From NCBI GenBank assembly GCA_018820275.1, contig JAHJOO010000054.1:1-60871 (forward strand): a stretch of DNA of 60,871 bases, in the 5' to 3' direction. Below, one piece after another: positions 1-9,565 of the stretch; the stretch's first letter is position 1; each line of letters opens with the position of its first letter. The stretch comes from Alphaproteobacteria bacterium (GTDB lineage: Bacteria > Pseudomonadota > Alphaproteobacteria > Caulobacterales > Caulobacteraceae). Below the pieces are notes generated by a model, which saw only the letters and a list, made by a program, of their open reading frames with translations, did not search any database and was not told the DNA's origin. The position numbers and the translations under genes are program-made.

Positions 1-2
1 CC

Positions 3-1574
<1,572 letters not shown>

Positions 1575-1588
<14 letters not shown>

Positions 1589-2555
1589 AGTATCTCTCCA
1601 GTCTTATTCTACCTTCAGATATTAGACGCTTCCTGCGCTCGTAGGTCCCAACTTTCGCGTTTGACCATAGAAAGTCTGCCGGGAGAAATTTTGCCGAATT
1701 TCGACGTGGCGCGGAAAACCTAAATACACTTGCCGCTTCAGATGCGAGGTCTCTTGTTTGGCGTAATTTCGGGGTAAACACCGCCATAACACAGATACCG
1801 GGTATTATATCTCGATGGACTACTGAAGGTGAAATCAATGGTCCAATCTTGTTACGCTTGAGCAAATTTTCAGCTGCGTCGTCCATGCTCTCGTAGAAAT
1901 CGGAGCATGAAGAACTGAGGAACCTATCCCAGATTCGAAGCGCTATTTCAGCATGCTTCGCCGATGTATTTGGTCGCCAAGCGCTCAAGTCTGACTCTGA
2001 TCGTAAAGACGACAGGGCAATATATCCGCTATCTGGTGCAATAGGAGTTGCGCGTGACGAACCGCCGTTTGCTATGGCGTAGGAAACCTTGGCCGCAAAG
2101 AATTTTGAAAGCCCATTCAGAGCTACGGCATCTACCAAAGGTTTTATGCAGCTAGAATTCGCGATATAGATGTCAAGAAGTAGATCGGTGAGCCAGTTTG
2201 GAAATTGATCGCGCTCGCATCCCACGATCGCTGTAAATGGCTTCTTGGCGCTACGCCAACCTGGTCGTCCGCCGATCTGGACACCGATCAAAATCGGCCC
2301 GCCGGGTTCGGTATTCAGTACGGGGGGATCGCCTGTGTAAACAATAACTCTCAATTTTACATTCGAATAATGATCTCCGAGCGTTATTTCATTTACTGAT
2401 TGGAATCTCGTCCTAACGGCGGGTCCTGATACGCCGTGGAAATCTTTCAGCGCCGCTTCGAGTCGCTGGAGGTCGATATTGCAAACTCGCCAAGCATAGT
2501 TGTCTATTAATTCTGGATCGACACCCACATCGACCAACACCAATCGTTCCGACAA
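1575..2555 (-). CDS. Unknown protein, first gene of the AT-rich operon
   Basis: A 326-residue protein I do not recognise. It looks cytosolic: no signal peptide and no long hydrophobic span. The N-terminal half is rich in beta-type sequence (VKLRVIVYTGD, PILIGVQIGG, FTAIVGC), and the C-terminal quarter is basic (YERRKRLISEGRIRLERYY). The start chosen is TTG at 2553-2555: an in-frame TGA lies nine codons upstream, no ATG or GTG lies between, and GGAAGAGGG sits nine bases before the TTG. It overlaps the next gene by 14 bases, so the two are almost certainly co-expressed. Base and codon use are AT-rich like its partner and unlike the rest of the window, which suggests joint horizontal arrival. 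Function unknown. Confidence 0.75.
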
Positions 2556-2663
2556 ATCGCCGATCCCTCTTCCACCCGCTCAATATGCACGCTTGAGTGC
2601 GTATCGGCGTTCGTCAAGGCTCCGGATGGGATAGACCACAACTTTTCCCTGTTATCCCCCGTC

Positions 2664-2878
2664 AGCCGCCATCCCCCGCAACGCCTCCTCGAACACCTCC
2701 CCCGCCGGCTGCCCGCCCGAGATCAGTCCCTTCCTCTACACTCCTACGGTAGGCACGCCGGTGACTCGGCGCGAGACCCACAGCGCCTCCGCCGCCCGCC
2801 CCTCGGCGGCAGGGGGGGCGTCGGCCTGCGCCTCGACCACCCTGGCCCGCGTGACAGGCCCGGCGCTCGCGGGCAGAT
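2664..2878 (-). pseudogene. Decayed 3' fragment of a frnE/DsbA-family gene
   Basis: Read on the minus strand this stretch translates to EALWVSRRVTGVPTVGV, then an in-frame TAG, then GLISGGQPAGEVFEEALRGM. This matches the C-terminus of the FrnE-like protein at 4539-5197 (ALWLSRGITGVPAVVVEGK, WLISGGQPASVFEEALRKM). Weaker ungapped similarity continues upstream to about 2878, right up to the start of the kinase gene. No N-terminal half or CPWC active site is present, so it cannot be functional. It accounts for most of the 2556-2879 gap; the remaining 2556-2660 shows nothing I recognise apart from the upstream RBS of the AT-rich operon. It is the most diverged of three frnE 3' ends in this region. 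Confidence 0.75.
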
Positions 2879-2879
2879 T

Positions 2880-3395
2880 GTGCGGATGCCCACCCTCGTC
2901 CTCCTCGCCGGCCCCAACGGCGCCGGGAAGACCACTTTCATCAACGCCGTCCTGCGCGAGCGCGCGCAGGCGTTCCAGTTCGTCAACCCGGACGAGGTGG
3001 CGCGGTCCTTGACGGGATCGGGCCCGGCACGCGATCTGGCCGCCGGGCGGCTGGTGCTGGAACGGCTGGATCAGCTGTTCGCCCTGCGCGCCGATGTGGT
3101 GCTGGAGACGACCCTGGCTACCCGCGCCCATGCCGTGCGCATCCGCGACTGGCGCGCGGCGGGGTATCGGGTCGCGTTGGTCTACCTGCGCCTGCCCTCC
3201 GCCGACCACTCCGTCGCCCGCGTCGCCCACCGGGTCTCGAGGGGCGGACACGGCATCCCGGAAGACACCCTGCGCCGCCGCTTCGGGCTCAGCCTCAAGT
3301 ATCTGGAGACGGTCTACATACCGATCGTGGACAGCTGGGAAGTCTGGGCCAGTGGCGACGAGGGCCCCGAACTGCTAGATTGGGGACCGAAATGA
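2880..3395 (+). CDS. Zeta-toxin-like P-loop kinase (AAA family ATPase)
   Basis: The 171-residue protein begins with a beta strand and Walker A motif, LLAGPNGAGKTT (Lys17), followed by FVNPDEVA (Asp38), the arrangement of zeta toxins, which phosphorylate UDP-N-acetylglucosamine or other small substrates. LETTLATR lies near 75, and an arginine-rich lid-type segment (HRVSRGGHGIPEDTLRRRF) near 122-140. It is shorter than classical zeta toxins but typical of small chromosomal zeta-like ATPases, whose targets are mostly unknown. Start: GTG at 2880 with GGGCAG just upstream; ATG at 2886 is equally possible. The stop overlaps the next gene's start (ATGA), so a coupled pair is likely. It abuts the decayed frnE fragment, as if delivered with an insertion. 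Confidence 0.8.
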   Translation: MRMPTLVLLAGPNGAGKTTFINAVLRERAQAFQFVNPDEVARSLTGSGPARDLAAGRLVLERLDQLFALRADVVLETTLATRAHAVRIRDWRAAGYRVALVYLRLPSADHSVARVAHRVSRGGHGIPEDTLRRRFGLSLKYLETVYIPIVDSWEVWASGDEGPELLDWGPK

Positions 3396-3574
3396 GCCCG
3401 ATCTTCGACCGCGAAACCACGCTGAAGGCCCTGCGCGCCGCCGCCCATACGGCGAAGCACGGCACGCGCGAGGAACAGTCCGGCAAGTTCCTGCCGCCCC
3501 CCGGCTGGAAGGGTCACCTCGTCACCGCCGCCGACGTCGCACCGAAGAACCCGCGCAAGGCGAAGGCGGCCTGA
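3392..3574 (+). CDS. Small basic protein coupled to the zeta-like kinase
   Basis: A 60-residue protein whose ATG overlaps the kinase stop codon by four bases (ATGA at 3392-3395), so it is probably translated by termination-reinitiation. The sequence starts MSPIFDRETTLKALRAAA, contains a GKFLPPPGWKGH segment, and ends in a Lys/Ala/Pro-rich tail. There is no signal peptide or membrane span. I do not recognise the family. Its place directly after a toxin-like kinase makes an antitoxin or kinase-modulating role plausible, but known epsilon antitoxins usually lie upstream and look different, so this is only inference. Confidence 0.7.
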   Translation: MSPIFDRETTLKALRAAAHTAKHGTREEQSGKFLPPPGWKGHLVTAADVAPKNPRKAKAA

Positions 3575-3652
3575 GCCCCCGCCCGTCCGGCTACACGCCC
3601 GCTATTCCCGCGCCGCCACCCATGCCATCCTCGCCACAACCGTGAGGCGGGC

Positions 3653-4237
3653 ATGAGCGATTTCGAATTCTATTTCAGCTACTATGGCCTGCTGCTCGGC
3701 TTTTCGGTCGCGACGGTCATCGGCGGGATGGCGCGGGCCATGAACCAGCGGAAGGGCGCACGCATCGGCGTGCTGACGCCCCTTCTGGCGCTGTTCATCC
3801 TGCTCGACATCACCAGTTTCTGGCTCTTCGCCTGGGACCGGCGCGAGACGATGGCGGTGAGCTGGTCGGCGATGTTCAGCGGACTGGCCGTCGCCGGGAC
3901 CTATTATCTGGCCGCCTCCATGGTGTTTCCCAATCGCGACGACGACTGGCCCAGCCTCGACGACCACTATTGGGCCCGCAAGCGCTGGGTCATCGGCGGT
4001 GTGCTGGCGATCAGCCTGGTCGTCGTTTCGGGCAGTTTCATCGCCCGTCCGCCGGCCTGGAACGACTGGCTGGCCTGGTTCTGGCAGCTCGCCTATTTCG
4101 GCCCCTTGATCGCCCTTCTCTTCACCCGCCGCCGGGCGTGGGACGCCGGCCTGCTGCTGTGGGTCAGCCTGTACTATCTGCTCATGGCGACGGGCTGGAT
4201 GCCCGAATCCGAATGGGGACAGGGAACGGTACTCTAG
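3653..4237 (+). CDS. Multi-pass inner-membrane protein, unknown function
   Basis: A 194-residue integral membrane protein with about six hydrophobic segments (roughly 8-27, 38-60, 70-92, 113-130, 141-157, 165-182) and few charges between them. It resembles small conserved membrane proteins of caulobacters and sphingomonads that have no assigned role. The ATG at 3653 follows GAGGCGGGC. Its stop TAG (4235-4237) interlocks with the stop of the frnE fragment on the opposite strand (CTA at 4234-4236), so its 3' end sits exactly on the frnE repeat boundary. It lies between two frnE 3' fragments with the kinase pair and may have arrived with them. Function unknown. Confidence 0.75.
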   Translation: MSDFEFYFSYYGLLLGFSVATVIGGMARAMNQRKGARIGVLTPLLALFILLDITSFWLFAWDRRETMAVSWSAMFSGLAVAGTYYLAASMVFPNRDDDWPSLDDHYWARKRWVIGGVLAISLVVVSGSFIARPPAWNDWLAWFWQLAYFGPLIALLFTRRRAWDAGLLLWVSLYYLLMATGWMPESEWGQGTVL

Positions 4238-4390
4238 GCGGCCGGGGCTTCCCCCGCCATCCCCCGCAACGCCTCCTCGAACACCCCCGCCGGCTGCCCG
4301 CCGGAGATCAGCCACTGGCCCTCCACCACCACGGCAGGCACGCCGGTGATGCCGCGCGAGAGCCACAGGGCCTCTTCGGCCCGCGTCTTC
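4234..4390 (-). pseudogene. Second 3' fragment of a frnE/DsbA-family gene
   Basis: On the minus strand this encodes RAEEALWLSRGITGVPAV, then VVEGQWLISGGQPAGVFEEA and LRGMAGEAPAA before a TAG stop. That is an intact but N-terminally missing copy of the FrnE C-terminus. It aligns codon for codon with 4539-4690 of the longer copy but differs at several residues (EGQ for EGK, AGVFEE for ASVFEE, a longer tail), so it is not a very recent duplication. The similarity stops abruptly at the REPIN-like element starting at 4391. No start codon or catalytic CPWC is present, so it is a remnant. Confidence 0.8.
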
Positions 4391-4538
4391 TCCCCTTCCC
4401 CTCGAGGGGGAAGGGGTCGGGGGATGGGGTGGAGGCAGGCTGCGTCCGGAAACGGCGCGGGAGGCGTCGGTGCCCTTCGGCGGGCCGCGATAAACAGCGT
4501 GCCTCCACCCCTCCCAACCCTCCCCCTCGAGGGGAGGG
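4391..4538. repeat. REPIN-like palindromic element
   Basis: Two GC-rich palindromes face each other. The left one (4392-4416) is CCCCTTCCCC, TCGA, GGGGGAAGGGG. The right one (4518-4538) is CCCTCCCCC, TCGA, GGGGAGGG with shared edges. Inside them GGGGTGGAGGC (4428-4438) is the inverted match of GCCTCCACCCC (4501-4511). The whole is about 148 bases with imperfect terminal inverted repeats, the layout of a REP doublet (REPIN). It sits exactly between the frnE fragment and the stop codon of the longer frnE copy, which ends one base after the right palindrome. No RAYT transposase is in the window. Confidence 0.65.
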
Positions 4539-5197
4539 CTATGCGTTGGCCATCTTCCTGAGCGCCTCTTCAAAGACGGAGGCAGGCTGTCCGCCGGAGA
4601 TCAGCCACTTCCCCTCCACCACCACGGCGGGCACGCCGGTGATGCCGCGCGAGAGCCACAGGGCCGCTTCGGCGCGCACCTCGGCGGCGTACAGGTCGTC
4701 GGCCAGCACCTCGACGGCCCGCCCGCGATCCAGCCCCGCCGCCGCCGCCGCGTCGGCCAGGACCTCGGCGTCGGTCAGGCGGCGGCCCTCGGTGAAGTGG
4801 GCGACGAACAACGCCTCTTTCAGCGCCCTCTGTTCCCCCGCCCCGATGGTCCCCGCCCAGTGCAGCAGGCGGTGGGCGTCGAAGGTGTTCCAGATGCGGC
4901 TGTCCTCGCCCATCCGCATCTGAAACCCCGGCCAGGCCTCGGCCGCGCTTGCATGATCATGGTGCGGTTCTTCGCCGACTGTTCCGGCGTCGAGCCGTAT
5001 TTGCGGCCGATGTGCGCGACGATGTTCTCGCCCTCGGGCGCCATCTGCGGGTTCAGCTCGAACGGGCGGAAGGTGATCTCCGCCCCGATCCCCTCGGCCT
5101 TCAGCGTCGCCAGCGCCGCCTCCAGCCCGCCCAGCCCCACCACGCACCACGGGCAGACCACGTCCGAGACGAAGTCGATCTTCAGGGTGCGGGTCAT
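4539..5197 (-). pseudogene. frnE: DsbA-family oxidoreductase (FrnE-like), frameshifted
   Basis: FrnE-like proteins are thioredoxin-fold disulfide or polyketide-type oxidoreductases with a helical insertion. The N-terminal frame (from ATG at 5197, GGAG eight bases upstream) reads MTRTLKIDFVSDVVCPWC, with the redox motif at Cys15-Cys18, and runs to TPEQSAKNRTMIMQA. After that the matching protein continues in another frame with AAEAWPGFQMRMGEDSRIWN and goes on to the usual C-terminus LISGGQPASVFEEALRKM. The shift lies at about 4940-4955 in a GC-alternating stretch. The two pieces together give the family's normal length of about 215 residues. Either the gene is dead or one or two bases are missing from the sequence. 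Two further 3' fragments of related genes lie downstream. Confidence 0.8.
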
Positions 5198-5250
5198 GGG
5201 GGCGATCTCCGGGCAGGGACCCCTCATATAGGCCCGGGGACGGCCGGTTC

Positions 5251-5412
5251 ATCACAGCGACCACAACGGACCACAACGATCACAACGGCGCCCTGCCTCG
5301 CGGCGCCCGCCCGGGCGACGCAAGCAAGGGATTGCGGGCAAGGGCCCGCAAGCGGCCGCGACGTCCCGGCTCCCGTCGTGTCCGTCGTGCCCTCGTTGTG
5401 TCCGTTGTGATG
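5251..5412. repeat. Inverted repeat with tandem-word arms (element A)
   Basis: The left arm (5251-5290) repeats a nine-to-ten-base word four times: ATCACAGCG, ACCACAACGG, ACCACAACG, ATCACAACG. The right arm (5374-5412) is its approximate inverted complement: CGTCGTG, CGTCGTG, CGTTGTG, CGTTGTGATG with two- to four-base spacers. Between them is about 83 bases containing a small perfect palindrome, TTGCGGGC-AAGG-GCCCGCAA. The element fills most of the 5198-5528 gap between frnE and the helix-turn-helix gene. RNA from either strand could form a long imperfect hairpin. The design matches element B at 37331-37490. Confidence 0.6.
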
Positions 5413-5528
5413 CCCTGTGCGCTGGCCAACCCGCCCCCGGGCGTCACGCGATCGGCCCCGGCCCGCCCACGACCGATCCTGACGCAGCCGCGTGCCAGTC
5501 TGCCCCGACCGCAGCGGCAGGAGGACGT

Positions 5529-6038
5529 ATGGCGGATGGATCCCCCCCGGCGCGGGCCAATCCGCGCATCGCCCCGGACGAGGTCTGGGACCAGGTCCGC
5601 GCGGACTATCTGGCGGGCATGCCCGCGGCGCGCGTGTGCCGGCGGCACGGCGTCGGCCTGACCACCCTGCGCGAGCGGGCCGCGCGCGAGGGCTGGCGCC
5701 GCGTCGACCAGCCGTGGACCCCGCCCGACCGGCTGGACCCCGACGACGAGGGCCGCGCCCTGGAGCAGAGCGTCGACGGCAACCTCGACCGCGTCGAGCT
5801 GCGCCAGCTGTCCTACGTCGCCGCCCGCCGCATGATGCGGGCGGTGATGCGCGGCGACGCCGTCGAGGCCCTGCGCTGGCGCCGCGTCCGCCTCGCCATG
5901 GACGAGGAGGAGGCCGAGACCGAACGGTTCTTCGCCGCCGAGGACCAGGCCTGGCGCCAGATCCACGGCGCCCCCGATCCGGACTCTCCGGACTCTCCGG
6001 ACCCTGTTTTGCCGTCCGGACCGGCCGATCCCCCCTGA
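5529..6038 (+). CDS. Helix-turn-helix protein resembling small-terminase N-termini
   Basis: A 169-residue cytosolic protein. Residues about 17-58 (PDEVWDQVRADYLAGMPAA, RVCRRHGVGLTTLRERAA, REGWRR) look like a helix-turn-helix of the type found at the N-terminus of phage terminase small subunits and in resolvase-like DNA-binding proteins. The middle is helical and charged, and the last 25 residues are Asp/Pro/Ser-rich and probably disordered. Similar stand-alone proteins are common in caulobacters and no function is known to me. The ATG at 5529 has GGCAGGAGG shortly upstream. It lies 59 bases before ligD on the same strand and could share its promoter. Confidence 0.65.
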   Translation: MADGSPPARANPRIAPDEVWDQVRADYLAGMPAARVCRRHGVGLTTLRERAAREGWRRVDQPWTPPDRLDPDDEGRALEQSVDGNLDRVELRQLSYVAARRMMRAVMRGDAVEALRWRRVRLAMDEEEAETERFFAAEDQAWRQIHGAPDPDSPDSPDPVLPSGPADPP

Positions 6039-6097
6039 TCCCCGTGGCGGGTCCTCTGCCGACCTGAGCCATTCCCCCGGTCGCGCGTTCCGCCGGA

Positions 6098-8680
6098 ATG
6101 GCGAAGGGTGAACTCAGGACCTATCAGGCCAAGCGCCGCTTCGACGCGACGCCTGAACCCAAGGGGAAGAAGGGCAGGTCGGCCAGGGCCGGCGGCGCCT
6201 ATCTGATCCAGCGGCACGCGGCGACCCGCCTGCACTGGGACTTCCGCATCGAGGTCGACGGGGTGCTGAAGTCCTGGGCCGTGACCAAGGCCCCCTCGCG
6301 CGACCCCTCGGTCAAGCGGCTGGCGGTGGAGGTCGAGGACCACCCGCTGGACTACGGCACCTTCGAGGGCACCATCCCGTCCGGCAACTACGGTGCCGGC
6401 ACCGTCCAGCTGTGGGACACGGGCACGTGGGAACCCCAGCACCCCGACACCCTGTCCGAGGACTGGGCCCGCGGCTCGATCAAGATGACCCTGTCGGGCG
6501 AACGCCTGCGGGGCGGCTGGGCCCTCGTCCGGCTGAAGAGCGACCGGGGCAAACCCTCCAAACGGGCCAACTGGCTGCTGATCAAGGAGAAGGACGAACA
6601 CGCCGTGCCCGGCGAGGGCGACGCCAATCTGGAGATCGACGCCAGCGTCACCACCGGCCGCTCGCTGGCCGAGATCGCCGACGGCAAGCGCAAGTGGACC
6701 GCGGCGAAGCCGGTGGCGAAGAAGGGCCCGAAGAAGCCTGAGCCCAGGGCCCGGGAGGCGAAGCTGGCCAAACCGCCCGCCTTCACCCCCATCCAGCTGT
6801 GCAAGGTGGCCGACCACCCGCCCGGCGGGGCCGGCTGGGCCCACGAGATCAAGTTCGACGGCTACCGCGTCCAGATCGCCACCGGCGGCGGCCAGGCGAA
6901 GGTCTACACCCGCCGCGGTCACGACTGGTCGGCCAAATTCCCCGAACTGGCCGCCGACGCCGCGGCCTGGCCCGACGGGGTGATCGACGGCGAGGTCTGC
7001 GCCTTGAACGGGGACCACATGCCGGACTTCTCGGCCCTGCAGGCCGCGATCGCCGACGGCAAGACGGGGGGTCTGGTCCATTTCGCCTTCGACCTCCTGT
7101 CGGAAGGCACCGAGGACCTGCGGGGCCTGCCCCTGTCGCACCGCAAGGCGCGGCTGCAGGCCCATCTGGACCGCGTGCCCAAGGCCGCCGGCAAGCGCGT
7201 CCGCTACGTCGACCACTTCGCCACCACGGGCCAGGCCGTGCTGGACAGCGCCTGCCGCATGGATCTGGAAGGCGTCATCTCCAAGAAGCTGGACGCCCCC
7301 TACGTCGCCGGGCGGTCGTCAACCTGGCTGAAGTCCAAATGCCGGGGCGGGGACGAGGTGGTCATCGGCGGCTGGTCGTCCGAGGGCGGTACGCGCTTCC
7401 GCTCCCTGCTGGTCGGGGTGCGCGAGAAGGATGGCCTCCGGTCCCTCGGCCGCGTCGGCACGGGCTACTCCGCCGCCGTGATGAAGACCCTGTTGCCCGC
7501 GCTGAAGGCCGCCGCGTCAGACGACAACCCCTTCACCGGCAAGGGCGCCCCGCGCGGCGGCAAGGAGGTCCACTGGCTGAAGCCGGTCCTCGTCGCCGAG
7601 ATCGAACACGGCGGCTACACCGAGAGCGGCACCCTGCGCCACGCCGCCTTCAAGGGCCTGCGCGAGGACAAGCCCGCCGCCGAGGTCACCGAGCGCCCCC
7701 AGGCGCCGACGAAGCCCGGCAAGGCCGCGGGCCCCGCGCCCGACCTGCACGTCCCCGGCGAGCCCGCCCCCCGCACCGCCAAGGGCCGCCTGATCGTCGC
7801 CGGCGTGACCCTGTCCAACCCCGACAAGATCCTGTGGCCCGCCCTCGACGGTCGCCCCGCCATCACCAAGGCCGACCTGGCCCGCTATTACGAAATGGCC
7901 GCCGACCGCCTCCTGCCCCACGTCGCCGACCGCCCCGTCTCCATCATCCGCGCCCCCGACGGCATCACCGGCGAGACCTTCTTCCAGCGCCACGCCATGC
8001 CCGGCTCCAACCCCCGCCTGCGCCTCATCGACGTGCGCGAGCGCAAGCCCTACGTCGCCGTCGCCGACGTCGGAGGCCTGGTCGCCATCGGCCAGTCCGG
8101 CGGGCTGGAGCTCCACCCCTGGGGCTGCGCGCCCGACGATCCGGAGACCCCCGACCAGATCACCTTCGACCTCGACCCCGACGAGGGCCTCGACTTCGCC
8201 GACGTCATCTCGGCCGCCAGGGTCCTGAAAAAGGAACTGGAAGCGCTGGGCCTGCACCCCTTCGTCAAGACGACCGGCGGCAAGGGGCTTCACGTGGTCG
8301 TGCCCATCAAGGCCGACGCCCGCAGCCGCATCGAGTGGGACCAGTGCAAGGCCTTCGCCAAGGCCGTGTCCGGGCGCGTGCGCGCCGCCCAGCCCGACCG
8401 CTTCACCACCACCCTGGCCAAGAAGGCGCGCGGCGGAAAGATCTTCCTCGACTATCTGCGCAACGGCCGCATGGCCACCGCCGTGGCCCCCTGGTCCCCG
8501 CGCGCGCGGCCCGGCGCGGGTATCGCCTTTCCCCTGTCGTGGGGTCAGGTGAAGTCCGGCCTCGACCCCCGCGCCTTCACCCTCCACGACGCCGCGGCCC
8601 TGCTGAAGAAACCCGACCCCTGGTCCGACTTTCGATCCGGGGCGGTGAGCCTGAGGCCGGTGTTGAAGAGGGTGCTCTAG
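6098..8680 (+). CDS. ligD: Multifunctional ATP-dependent DNA ligase D
   Basis: LigD seals double-strand breaks in bacterial non-homologous end joining together with Ku. At 860 residues all three domains are present. The 3'-phosphoesterase domain is at about 30-185 (RHAATRLHWDFRIEVDG, GTFEGTIPSGNYGAG). The ATP-dependent ligase domain is at about 225-530, with the adenylated lysine in HEIKFDGYRV (Lys252) and EGVISKK. The AEP-type polymerase domain is at about 560-850, with GLELHPWG, the metal-binding DLDPDEG (Asp691, Asp693) and KTTGGKGLHVV. The order PE-ligase-polymerase matches the alphaproteobacterial type. No ku gene is visible here. Its TAG stop overlaps the 3' end of dapF on the opposite strand by four bases. 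Confidence 0.96.
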   Translation: MAKGELRTYQAKRRFDATPEPKGKKGRSARAGGAYLIQRHAATRLHWDFRIEVDGVLKSWAVTKAPSRDPSVKRLAVEVEDHPLDYGTFEGTIPSGNYGAGTVQLWDTGTWEPQHPDTLSEDWARGSIKMTLSGERLRGGWALVRLKSDRGKPSKRANWLLIKEKDEHAVPGEGDANLEIDASVTTGRSLAEIADGKRKWTAAKPVAKKGPKKPEPRAREAKLAKPPAFTPIQLCKVADHPPGGAGWAHEIKFDGYRVQIATGGGQAKVYTRRGHDWSAKFPELAADAAAWPDGVIDGEVCALNGDHMPDFSALQAAIADGKTGGLVHFAFDLLSEGTEDLRGLPLSHRKARLQAHLDRVPKAAGKRVRYVDHFATTGQAVLDSACRMDLEGVISKKLDAPYVAGRSSTWLKSKCRGGDEVVIGGWSSEGGTRFRSLLVGVREKDGLRSLGRVGTGYSAAVMKTLLPALKAAASDDNPFTGKGAPRGGKEVHWLKPVLVAEIEHGGYTESGTLRHAAFKGLREDKPAAEVTERPQAPTKPGKAAGPAPDLHVPGEPAPRTAKGRLIVAGVTLSNPDKILWPALDGRPAITKADLARYYEMAADRLLPHVADRPVSIIRAPDGITGETFFQRHAMPGSNPRLRLIDVRERKPYVAVADVGGLVAIGQSGGLELHPWGCAPDDPETPDQITFDLDPDEGLDFADVISAARVLKKELEALGLHPFVKTTGGKGLHVVVPIKADARSRIEWDQCKAFAKAVSGRVRAAQPDRFTTTLAKKARGGKIFLDYLRNGRMATAVAPWSPRARPGAGIAFPLSWGQVKSGLDPRAFTLHDAAALLKKPDPWSDFRSGAVSLRPVLKRVL

Positions 8681-9507
8681 AGCGTCCCCGTCCGTTCCAC
8701 CTCGACTGGCCCGGTCATCAGCACGTGGCCGGTCGCGTCGTCCCAGGCGATCTGCAGCTCTCCGCCGTCGACGACCACCGTCGCCGCGCGGTCGGTCAGG
8801 CCCCGCCGCGCGCAGGCGACAAGGGCTGCGCAGGCCCCCGTGCCGCACGCCCTGGTCAGCCCCGCGCCGCGCTCCCAGACGCGCAGCCGGATGCGATCGC
8901 GCGCCTCGACGTGGGCGAAGCCGACGTTGACGCCTTCGGGGAACAGGGGGTGATGCTCGATCAGCGAGCCCGTGGCCCGCACGGTCGCGTCGTCCGGCAC
9001 GTCCGGCGTGAAGAAGACCACGTGGGGATTGCCCATCGAGACCGCGCCCGGCGTGTGCAGCACCGGGGCGTCGATCGGCCCGACCTGCAGTTCGATGCCG
9101 CGCGTGTCCATCTCCTCGGCCAGCGGAATCTGCGTCCAGTCCAGCCGCGGCGCGCCCATGTCGACGGTGACCCGGCGCGGCCCGGCGCGCATTGCCACCG
9201 TCGGCCCGCCGAGCGTGTCGATCGTGACGCGGTCGCGGCCCCCGGCCTCCATCAGCATCCAGCCGACGCAGCGGAGCGCGTTGCCGCAGGTCTCGACCGT
9301 GCCGCCGTCGGCGTTCCACACTCGCATAAAGGCGTCGGCGGTCGCAGACGGTTCGATCGCAATCAGTTGGTCGCAGCCCTGGCCCGCCGCACGGTCGGCG
9401 ATCGCGCGCGCCTCGTCCGGCGTCGGCGCGAACGGGCGCGACAGGGCGTCGACGACCACGAAGTCGTTGCCGCAGCCGTTCATCTTGACGAAGGGGCGTC
9501 CGCTCAT
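8677..9507 (-). CDS. dapF: Diaminopimelate epimerase
   Basis: DapF interconverts LL- and meso-diaminopimelate for lysine and peptidoglycan synthesis. The two catalytic cysteines are both present: Cys74 in ETCGNALRC and Cys221 in ACGTGAC. The N-terminal MNGCGNDFVVVD is the usual family opening. Length (276 residues) is normal. I chose the ATG at 9505-9507 (MSGRPFVKMNG) because homologues start near there; the ATG three codons upstream at 9514-9516 is possible, and neither has a clear Shine-Dalgarno sequence. It is convergent with ligD, sharing four bases, and divergent from the potassium channel. Confidence 0.95.
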   Translation of the reverse strand: MSGRPFVKMNGCGNDFVVVDALSRPFAPTPDEARAIADRAAGQGCDQLIAIEPSATADAFMRVWNADGGTVETCGNALRCVGWMLMEAGGRDRVTIDTLGGPTVAMRAGPRRVTVDMGAPRLDWTQIPLAEEMDTRGIELQVGPIDAPVLHTPGAVSMGNPHVVFFTPDVPDDATVRATGSLIEHHPLFPEGVNVGFAHVEARDRIRLRVWERGAGLTRACGTGACAALVACARRGLTDRAATVVVDGGELQIAWDDATGHVLMTGPVEVERTGTL

Positions 9508-9565
9508 GCGCGGCATATAGAGCCGCCGGGTTCCGGATGCGAGCGACGCGCGTTATGCCGGTCCC

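Noticed and set aside
2736..3251. Minus-strand 171-codon frame against the zeta-like kinase
   Set aside because: Only its last part has meaning, as the decayed frnE fragment; the remainder is antisense to the kinase.
4930..4960. Programmed ribosomal frameshift in frnE
   Set aside because: No slippery heptamer or following pseudoknot is apparent, and FrnE proteins are not known to use frameshifting; a mutation or error is simpler.
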